From Candidatus Coproplasma excrementavium (GTDB lineage: Bacteria; Bacillota; Clostridia; Christensenellales; Borkfalkiaceae), in assembly GCA_018715195.1 (NCBI GenBank), contig DVMA01000041.1, positions 1 through 32,207 of the forward strand: DNA of 32,207 nt. The letters are read 5' to 3'. The number at the start of each line of letters is the position of its first letter. The stretch's first letter is position 1. A program made the position numbers and the translations under genes. A model generated the notes under the pieces. That model worked only from the letters and a program-made list of their open reading frames with translations. It had not been told where the DNA came from and made no database searches. Of this stretch, positions 16,887 to 23,039 are shown in pieces.

Positions 16887-16961
16887 AAGCGCGCAGTGCC
16901 GATATTATAATGTCAGCGTTAGGTGTGGTTCACGGCCGCACCGCAGAAATCATATTATAAT

Positions 16962-16967
16962 AGGAGG
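16962..16967 (+). promoter_or_regulatory. Ribosome-binding site fixing a GTG start for GH3 #2
   Basis: AGGAGG ends 6 bp before GTG at 16974. An upstream in-frame ATG-like start would overlap the kinase gene and has no such site. Confidence 0.8.
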
Positions 16968-16973
16968 AAAAAC

Positions 16974-19900
16974 GTGAAGCAAAGAAGCAAAAAAGTCGGC
17001 GTCATAGGCATCATACTGGCGGCATTGCTCATCGCCATACTTATCGTCGTCGATGTTTTGTGTGCAACGTTCTCGGCCCTGATTACACAGGCGTTCAGGG
17101 GCGAGGCAGACTCGTCGGCTCAGGAGGCGCTTGCGGCGTCCAATGAGTTTACGGTTAAGCAGGAGGCATCGGGTCTTGTTCTTCTCAAAAATGAAAACAA
17201 CGCTCTTCCCCTCGCAAAAGGTACTAACAAAGTCAACCTGTTCGGCGCGCTCTCTGCAAAGCAGATTTACATGGGCACCGGCAGTGCGGGAGGCTTCAAC
17301 TGGAGCCCCGAGGACTTCGTAAACCTTAAGACCGCATTCTCTGAAAAGGGCATCTCTGTAAACGACGATCTGTGGAATTTCTATACCAATCTCACGGGTA
17401 ACGCCAGCGGTACGGCGGGTTCCGTTACGGACATGCAGGGTTCAACCCACTCCATAGTGGATGTTGACCTCGGTTTCAACGGCTACCAGGCTGCGCGCGA
17501 TGCGGCTAAATCTTACAGCGACACCGCAATCGTGGTTGTAGGCCGTGCGGGCGGCGAAGGCAGCGACGCCGTAATGGATATGACCCCCTACGAGCGCAAC
17601 GGTACAAAGTACAACCAGGGCGGCAATGCGGGCAAGCACTACCTTGAGCTCATGGATGTGGAACTTGACCTCATTGATTACGTAAAGGCAAACTACAAGA
17701 ACGTTATTCTGCTTGTAAACTCGCCCATGCCCATAGAACTCGGTTTCGTGGATGAAGGCGAACAGGCAAGCAACGGCACCGGCAACATAGACGCAGCCAT
17801 CTGGATGGGCCTTCCCGGCTCCACCGGCAACCGCGGTCTTGTTCAGGTTCTCACCGGCGAAGTTTCTCCCTCGGGCAGACTCCCCGATACCTGGGCATAC
17901 GAAATGGAATCTGCGCCTTCGTACTACAACTTCGGAGCGTACGCCTATGACTTCGGCAGCACCGATGTGGGCAGCTACAAGGCGACCAACTATGTTCACT
18001 ACAAGGAAGGCATATATATCGGCTACCGCTGGTATGAAACTGCCAATGCCGAGGGCGTTAAGCTCAACGATATAGGCAACTTCCAGTATAACAACTCTAC
18101 ATATCAGTATTTTGATAAAAACCAATATACTAACGGCCAGCCCAAGGGCGCTGAACTCAAAGACTTTGACTTCTCTGACTACGACAGCATAGTTCAGTAC
18201 GCCTTCGGTTCGGGCCTTACCTATGCAGATTTTGATATCGCGTTCGACGGTACGCCTTCCTACGACGCGGCTGCCAATGAATTTGTGTTCAAGGTAAAGG
18301 TCACCAACACCAGCGAAACTTACACGGCAAAGACGCCCGTTGAAATCTATGTCGAGCAGCCCTGGAACAAGGATGAAGGCATAGAAAAGGCAAAGGTTGT
18401 TCTCGCGCAGTTCGATAAGACGGACGACATAGCTCCCGGTGCAAGCCAGACGCTTGAACTCCGCATCAACCGCGATGAAATAGCTTCCTACGACTACAAG
18501 ACCGAAAAGGCATACGTGCTCTCTTCAGGTACCTACAAATTCTATGTGGATTGGGGCGAGTACGGTTCTCACTGCTGGGCAAACACTTCCGATTCTGCTG
18601 ACGTGCTTACCTGGGATTACAACCTCTCCGACAAGATAGTATTCAAGGGCAGCGAAAAGAGGGACAGCGACGTTACCGCCGCAACCAACAAGTTTGACGA
18701 TGTCAGCATCGGCGACGGCGCATATACTCCCGCAGAGGATGATATGAAGCGCGGCGAACTTGCTGCAACCTTCCCCAAGAGCTATTCCGTAAGCCTTGGC
18801 GACAACGTTCTCAATGAAGCAACCAAGGCCAGAATGCTGGACAAGACTTCCGGCGCCGTGCTTGAAGGTTACGATGCCGCAACATACAAGTACACCGGCA
18901 AATTCGCCGATGCGGACGGCCAGTACAAGGACCCCGATGACGTTACGGCACTGCCTACCGGACAGAGCTCCGACCTCACCATATACGACCTCGTAGGTAA
19001 GGAATACGACGACGAAATGTGGGACGAGCTTATTTCCAAGATGTCCTTTGCAGACCTTGAAAAGCTCGTTGGCTACTGCGGCTGGTCCAACCCCGCAATA
19101 CAGAGCATAGGCAAGAACTTCGCGGTTGATATGGACGGCTGCCACGGTCTTCACGACCTCGTTACAGGCGTGGACGCAAACTGCTTTACCACGACTCCCA
19201 TAACGGCCGCTACCTTCGACAGAGACATAGCTTATGAATTCGGTACCAAGTACTCGGCAGAATGCCTTGCGAACGGCGTAACCGGCATGTATGGCTTCTC
19301 CATGAACATGCACCGCAGCCCCTTCGGCGGACGTGCATTCGAATATTACAGTGAAGACGGTCTGCTTGCAGGTATGATAGCAACCGCGGCAACCAGCGGT
19401 CTTCAGGATAACGGCGTAGTTGTTTACTCCAAGCACTATGCAATCAACGACCAGGAAACCAACCGCAGCACCTGCCACACCTGGGCAAGCGAACAGGCCA
19501 TCCGCGAACTCTATCTTCGTCCCTTCGAGCTTGTAACCAAAAACGCTACCACGGGCAGCGCAGTGCTTAAGGGCAACACCGGTTTCATGACCGGCATGAA
19601 CTATGTGGGCACCTCTCATACAACTTCTCACTACTCGCTGGTAACGGCAGTTCCACGCGGCGAATGGGGCTTTGACGGCAGAATAGTAACCGACGCCGAG
19701 TCCTTCAACAACACGATGTCGTGCGCTATCCGCGCAGGTACGGACATGATTCTTACTCCCCGCGCAAGGACGTTCGATACCATCTCCGGCATGGATAACC
19801 ACAGCGGCTACGGTCTCGACAAGATTCAGCAGGCTGCAAAGCACCAGCTGTTCGTATTCGCAAACAGCGCAGGCATTCATGTAGACAGCGGTCTGTCCAA

Positions 19901-20003
19901 CGCGTGGGTTGCCATCCCCGTTGTACTCTCCATAGTTCTGTTTGCGGGAGCAGTTGTAATCATAATCTTTATGGTTGTCCCTGCTTTCAGAAGGAAAAAG
20001 TAA
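16974..20003 (+). CDS. Membrane-tethered GH3 glycosidase with reversed domain order (#2)
   Basis: 1009 residues from a GTG. A basic start (MKQRSKK) and long hydrophobic segment (8-37), without a convincing cleavage site, anchor the N-terminus; a second helix (~979-1003) and RRKK end the protein. Order of domains: sandwich first (EASGLVLLKNENNALPLAKG; GRAGGEGSD with Glu195 as likely acid/base), fibronectin-like (VKVTNTSETYTAKTPVEIYV), barrel last (DMDGCHGLHD, HRSPFGGRAFEYYSED, KHYAINDQETNR, and GRIVTDAES with Asp907 as likely nucleophile). Two regions differ clearly from #1: an insertion near residues 345-410 and a longer linker before the barrel. The start lies 13 bp after the restored end of the GHKL kinase, so they form an operon. 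Unlike #1 and #3 it is not followed by a 4-TM gene. Confidence 0.88.
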   Translation: MKQRSKKVGVIGIILAALLIAILIVVDVLCATFSALITQAFRGEADSSAQEALAASNEFTVKQEASGLVLLKNENNALPLAKGTNKVNLFGALSAKQIYMGTGSAGGFNWSPEDFVNLKTAFSEKGISVNDDLWNFYTNLTGNASGTAGSVTDMQGSTHSIVDVDLGFNGYQAARDAAKSYSDTAIVVVGRAGGEGSDAVMDMTPYERNGTKYNQGGNAGKHYLELMDVELDLIDYVKANYKNVILLVNSPMPIELGFVDEGEQASNGTGNIDAAIWMGLPGSTGNRGLVQVLTGEVSPSGRLPDTWAYEMESAPSYYNFGAYAYDFGSTDVGSYKATNYVHYKEGIYIGYRWYETANAEGVKLNDIGNFQYNNSTYQYFDKNQYTNGQPKGAELKDFDFSDYDSIVQYAFGSGLTYADFDIAFDGTPSYDAAANEFVFKVKVTNTSETYTAKTPVEIYVEQPWNKDEGIEKAKVVLAQFDKTDDIAPGASQTLELRINRDEIASYDYKTEKAYVLSSGTYKFYVDWGEYGSHCWANTSDSADVLTWDYNLSDKIVFKGSEKRDSDVTAATNKFDDVSIGDGAYTPAEDDMKRGELAATFPKSYSVSLGDNVLNEATKARMLDKTSGAVLEGYDAATYKYTGKFADADGQYKDPDDVTALPTGQSSDLTIYDLVGKEYDDEMWDELISKMSFADLEKLVGYCGWSNPAIQSIGKNFAVDMDGCHGLHDLVTGVDANCFTTTPITAATFDRDIAYEFGTKYSAECLANGVTGMYGFSMNMHRSPFGGRAFEYYSEDGLLAGMIATAATSGLQDNGVVVYSKHYAINDQETNRSTCHTWASEQAIRELYLRPFELVTKNATTGSAVLKGNTGFMTGMNYVGTSHTTSHYSLVTAVPRGEWGFDGRIVTDAESFNNTMSCAIRAGTDMILTPRARTFDTISGMDNHSGYGLDKIQQAAKHQLFVFANSAGIHVDSGLSNAWVAIPVVLSIVLFAGAVVIIIFMVVPAFRRKK

Positions 20004-20062
20004 CAATAGCGTACGCTGACTGAGCGCAGCGCAAATTATATCCCTTCCGTTTGGTCATAGTG

Positions 20063-20088
20063 TGCGGCACGCCGAAAGGCGTGCCGCA
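20063..20088 (+). terminator. GNRA-loop hairpin after GH3 #2
   Basis: TGCGGCACGCC (20063-20073) and GGCGTGCCGCA (20078-20088) form an 11-bp stem closed by a GAAA tetraloop. Only ATATTAG follows, so termination may be partial; the next gene has its own promoter. Confidence 0.6.
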
Positions 20089-20123
20089 TATTAGTTGTTC
20101 TGCCGCTTTTTCTGCGTTTTGGC

Positions 20124-20152
20124 TTGATTTGCGCCGCGCGTTGCGGTATACT
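20124..20152 (+). promoter_or_regulatory. Promoter of the phosphatase gene, apparently leaderless
   Basis: TTGATT (20124-20129), a 17-bp spacer and TATACT (20147-20152). The ATG starts 7 bp after the -10 box, where transcription itself should start, and no Shine-Dalgarno sequence is present. Confidence 0.6.
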
Positions 20153-20158
20153 GCTGTT

Positions 20159-20836
20159 ATGCGTTACGTCGTTTCGGATATTCACGGCGAGTACGGACTT
20201 TTCTGCCGTCTGCTCGATAAAATTAAATTCTCTGCCGCGGACGAGCTCTTTGTCTGCGGAGATATGACGGATAAGGGGCAGGAGAGCGTAAAACTGCTGC
20301 AATGTCTTTCCGCAATGCCCAATGCCAGGTGTCTGCTCGGCAATCACGAGTACGCTTTTTTAAAGTACTATCATTCGCTCTTCCGCACATGCAGAAGCGA
20401 GGAGGAGGTGCTCGCAAAATTGCGTGAATATTTTCCGCAGCCCGACGGGTTACGCCTCGAAGAGCGTGACGTGGAGTGGCTGGAAAGTCTGCCTTTTTTC
20501 ATAGAGGAAGAGGAGTTCATATGCGTGCACGCGGGCGTGCCGCTGGACGGCTCGGGCAGAATTATTCCGCCGCGCAAAGTGAGGGCGGAATATCTGATGA
20601 ACGACAGAACTTTCATGCGCGCCGAAACTGTGCCCAAGGACAGCAAGTGCGTGTTTTTCGGACATACCCCTACGCGCAACATCTGTAACCGGGATATGAT
20701 TCTGGCCTACGTGCGGGACGGGCGCGTTGGGGACAAAATACAGGATTATTATAAAATTCATCTTGATACGGGCGTGTGGATGGGCGGAGTTCTCGGCTGT
20801 TTCTGTGTGGATACATGCAATTCTGTATACGTCTGA
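20159..20836 (+). CDS. PPP-type metallophosphatase (Ser/Thr phosphatase or Ap4A hydrolase class)
   Basis: 225 residues from MRYVVSDIHGEYG; the open frame extends further upstream, but the promoter at 20124-20152 and domain start favour 20159. It carries the metal-binding motifs of the PPP/calcineurin-like superfamily: DIHG (7-10), GDMTDKG (34-40), GNHE (61-64), His124 in CVHAG and GHT (168-170). Bacterial members dephosphorylate phosphoproteins or split diadenosine tetraphosphate; the short length and DKG rather than DRG do not decide between them. It sits alone between two terminators, after GH3 #2. The product is likely cytoplasmic. Confidence 0.88.
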   Translation: MRYVVSDIHGEYGLFCRLLDKIKFSAADELFVCGDMTDKGQESVKLLQCLSAMPNARCLLGNHEYAFLKYYHSLFRTCRSEEEVLAKLREYFPQPDGLRLEERDVEWLESLPFFIEEEEFICVHAGVPLDGSGRIIPPRKVRAEYLMNDRTFMRAETVPKDSKCVFFGHTPTRNICNRDMILAYVRDGRVGDKIQDYYKIHLDTGVWMGGVLGCFCVDTCNSVYV

Positions 20837-20852
20837 AATTCTTTGAAAAATG

Positions 20853-20879
20853 CAATTGGCCCGCATATATGGCGGAAAT
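20853..20879 (+). repeat. 28-nt hairpin repeat, copy 3
   Basis: CAATTGGCCCGCATATATGG followed by CGGAAAT. It lies between the phosphatase stop codon and its terminator, thus within the 3' end of that transcript. Confidence 0.75.
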
Positions 20880-20922
20880 AAACACGGGCGGACGCAGATA
20901 ATCTGCGTCCGCCCGTGTTTTT
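20880..20922 (+). terminator. Terminator of the phosphatase gene
   Basis: A perfect inverted repeat of 20 bp per arm with a one-base centre (20880-20899 and 20901-20920; inner part GCAGAT-A-ATCTGC) ends in TTTTT. Confidence 0.85.
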
Positions 20923-20937
20923 AAATCAGACAAATAT

Positions 20938-20967
20938 AAAAGCTGCGGAAGGTATCCGCAGCTTTTT
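20938..20967 (-). terminator. Terminator of the YeiH-family gene
   Basis: AAAAGCTGCGGA (20938-20949) pairs with TCCGCAGCTTTT (20955-20966). On the minus strand it follows the exporter stop codon and ends in TTTTATATTTG. Confidence 0.75.
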
Positions 20968-20987
20968 AATTTATTATAATCTGTTTA

Positions 20988-22268
20988 TTATAAGAGTCCG
21001 AGCGCCGCCTGAACGCCGAGGCTTACGCAGGCAATTGCAACCCAGCATACAAAACCCATCAGAATGGGCTTCCAGCCCGAACGGATGAGTTTTATTACGT
21101 TGGTGTTGAGGCCTATCGCCGCCATTGCAAGCGTTATCATAAACTTGCCCACGTCTGAAAGAGTGCCGGAAACTTCCTGGCCGAGTCCCAGAACGGGGAA
21201 CAGCCACGTGTTTATGACTGCCGCCAGCAGGAAGAATATTACAAACCAGGGGAATACCTTTACAAAGTTGAACGTAAAGCCCTCTGCCTTGCCCGTCGCT
21301 GCGTTCTTTTTGGCCTTTATAAGCTGCCATATGGCAAGCGCAAGCGTTATGGGTATAATTGCAAGCGTACGCGTCAGTTTGACTATGGTGGCGTACTGAA
21401 GGGCTGTATCGTCGCCCGTCATGCTCTCCCAGCTCTGACCTGCGGCCACTACGGAGGAGGTATCGTTTATTGCCGTGCCTGCCCACATGCCGAAGCCCGT
21501 ATCGCTTATGCCTATCGCCTGACCTATCGCGGGGAAGGTGAATGCCGCAATTACGTTGAATAAAAATATGACGGAAATGGATGTGGCCACTTCGCTGTCG
21601 CGCGCGCGGATTACGGGCGCGGTCGCCGCTATTGCCGAACCGCCGCAAATGGAGGAGCCTACGCCCACAAGCGTTGCCGTATTTGCGGGAATTTTAAGCA
21701 GCTTGGACATTATGAACGATATTATAAGCGATGTCGCAATGGTGGAAATTATTATAAGTATGGAGTTGCCGCCCACTTCAAGCACGGTGATAAAATTCAT
21801 TCCGAAACCGAGGAAGACTATGCTGGTCTGCAGAATCTTTTTTGAAGTGAACTTAATGCCGCCTTCCAGCCACTTGGGACGGCGGAAAAAGGCAATTATC
21901 ATGCCTATCACGATGGCGAATACTGCGCTGCCTATAACGGGCACAAGTTTGCCTAAAAACCACGAGGGCACTGCTATTATCGCGCACAGCACAAGTCCGG
22001 GAACAACGGCTTTCAGCCATTCCCATACCTTGACGAAGAAGTTTTTGGGCGATTTTGCCTTGTTTTCTTCTGCGGGAGTGCCGGGGGCTGCATCAGCCGC
22101 GATGGAGGTTGCGGTTCCGTCTGAAGTCGCGGCGGAAGTTGCGGCAATTTCGCTCGACTCGTTGCCGCTTTTTTCGGCGGAGGCTGCGTCTGTTGCCGTA
22201 TCGGATACGTGGGCTGCAGCTTCTGTGCTGTCGGCTGTCTTTTTCTCTTCGGAATTGAATTCTTTCAT
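20988..22268 (-). CDS. YeiH/UPF0324-family membrane transporter (putative sulfate exporter)
   Basis: 426 residues. From residue ~85 it has about ten membrane helices and family motifs LVGVGSSICGGSAIAATAPVI, MWAGTAINDTSSVVAAG and LAMAAIGLNTNV. The YeiH family is often annotated as a sulfate exporter, but experimental support is thin, so the substrate is open. Odd feature: an N-terminal extension of about 75 residues made almost only of Ala, Ser, Thr, Glu and Asp (SEIAATSAATSDGTATSIAA is typical), with no signal or helix, absent from usual members of ~340-360 residues. A start further in would remove it, but AAGGAT before the ATG at 22268 and the upstream consensus promoter support the long form. 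Confidence 0.87.
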   Translation of the reverse strand: MKEFNSEEKKTADSTEAAAHVSDTATDAASAEKSGNESSEIAATSAATSDGTATSIAADAAPGTPAEENKAKSPKNFFVKVWEWLKAVVPGLVLCAIIAVPSWFLGKLVPVIGSAVFAIVIGMIIAFFRRPKWLEGGIKFTSKKILQTSIVFLGFGMNFITVLEVGGNSILIIISTIATSLIISFIMSKLLKIPANTATLVGVGSSICGGSAIAATAPVIRARDSEVATSISVIFLFNVIAAFTFPAIGQAIGISDTGFGMWAGTAINDTSSVVAAGQSWESMTGDDTALQYATIVKLTRTLAIIPITLALAIWQLIKAKKNAATGKAEGFTFNFVKVFPWFVIFFLLAAVINTWLFPVLGLGQEVSGTLSDVGKFMITLAMAAIGLNTNVIKLIRSGWKPILMGFVCWVAIACVSLGVQAALGLL

Positions 22269-22308
22269 TGATTTATCCTTGAACCGTTAATTTATTGGTT
22301 GCCGCAAG

Positions 22309-22337
22309 ATTATAACAGGCAAGGCACATTGTGTCAA
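22309..22337 (-). promoter_or_regulatory. Consensus promoter of the YeiH-family gene
   Basis: On the minus strand: TTGACA (22337-22332), 17-bp spacer and TATAAT (22314-22309), with TGT before the -10. Leader of about 35 nt. Confidence 0.85.
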
Positions 22338-22788
22338 TCGTGTGAAAATAAGTATTTGAATTACGTAATTTTTGCAAACAGAAAAAATATTTTTGCCGAC
22401 TTTTTGTTTTTCTGCGTGAATGCGGCCGCGGAGTGTATCCGAGGCCGCATTTATGCGTTAAATTTGTATATGGCGCTGATTGCATTGCGGGGAAGGGGAG
22501 GGGTACTTTTTCTGTCGGGATAAATTTCTTATGTTAAAATTTTTTGCTGTCATATGATGAACTGATATGAACATAATGCACAAATTTTATCGGACAGAAT
22601 CAGCGAGGTTGGATTTGAATGGATGAACTGGCAAAATTTTTGTAAGAAATGCTCACTTTTATGCAAATTTTGCTATTAATTTTTATTATGACATAGGTTA
22701 TAATTATATCAGATATCAAGATACAATATCCTTGCAAAACAAAGAATTCTGCTGTCTGGCTTGAATTTTTTGTAAACCTGTTCTCTGT

Positions 22789-22823
22789 AAAAAAATGCCG
22801 TCCGCTTTTATAAAGCGGGCGGC
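22789..22823 (-). terminator. Minus-strand terminator without an obvious gene
   Basis: GCCGTCCGCTTT (22797-22808) pairs with AAAGCGGGCGGC (22812-22823), with one G-T pair. On the minus strand it is followed by A and seven Ts. No minus-strand gene lies to its right, so it may end a small RNA or be a leftover. Confidence 0.55.
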
Positions 22824-22854
22824 GTATCCACGTATACAGAAGGATGCTTGAATG

Positions 22855-22882
22855 AATTGGGCCGCATATATGCCGCAACTAT
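22855..22882 (+). repeat. 28-nt hairpin repeat, copy 4
   Basis: AATTGGGCCGCATATATG followed by CCGCAACTAT. This is a full-length copy in the 5' region of the lipoprotein operon. Confidence 0.8.
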
Positions 22883-23027
22883 TACATCAGCTCGTGTATA
22901 AATTCACAGCTTCGCGGCATAATAAATACACTTCGCTAAAAAATTTTGCGGCATGCGGGTAAGAATCAGTGGACGCATTCAGCGGACTGAAAATAAATAC
23001 AATTTTCCATGCGGCTTGTCCGCACGG

Positions 23028-23035
23028 AAAGGAGG
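23028..23035 (+). promoter_or_regulatory. Ribosome-binding site fixing a GTG start for the lipoprotein
   Basis: AAAGGAGG ends 4 bp before GTG at 23040, which begins a proper lipoprotein signal. An ATG-type start at 22953 would add 29 residues that break the signal peptide. Confidence 0.8.
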
Positions 23036-23039
23036 AAAG

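Larger units (their letters stand above)
22338..23027. other. Gene-free stretch between the YeiH gene and the lipoprotein operon
   Basis: About 690 bp, AT-rich in the left half, without a believable protein frame. It holds three similar AT palindromes around AAATTTT (22579-22590, 22631-22642, 22662-22674), a hairpin oriented as a minus-strand terminator (22797-22823) and copy 4 of the 28-nt repeat. No clear promoter for the downstream operon was found, though it must lie here. Confidence 0.5.

Noticed and set aside
16643-16960. Separate 105-residue gene overlapping the end of the second kinase
   Set aside because: Its first half is out of frame with the kinase N-box region and has no ribosome-binding site; its second half is better explained as the true end of the kinase after a one-base shift.
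22600-22878. 92-residue minus-strand frame in the large gap
   Set aside because: AT-rich, no ribosome-binding site, and it overlaps a terminator hairpin and a repeat copy.
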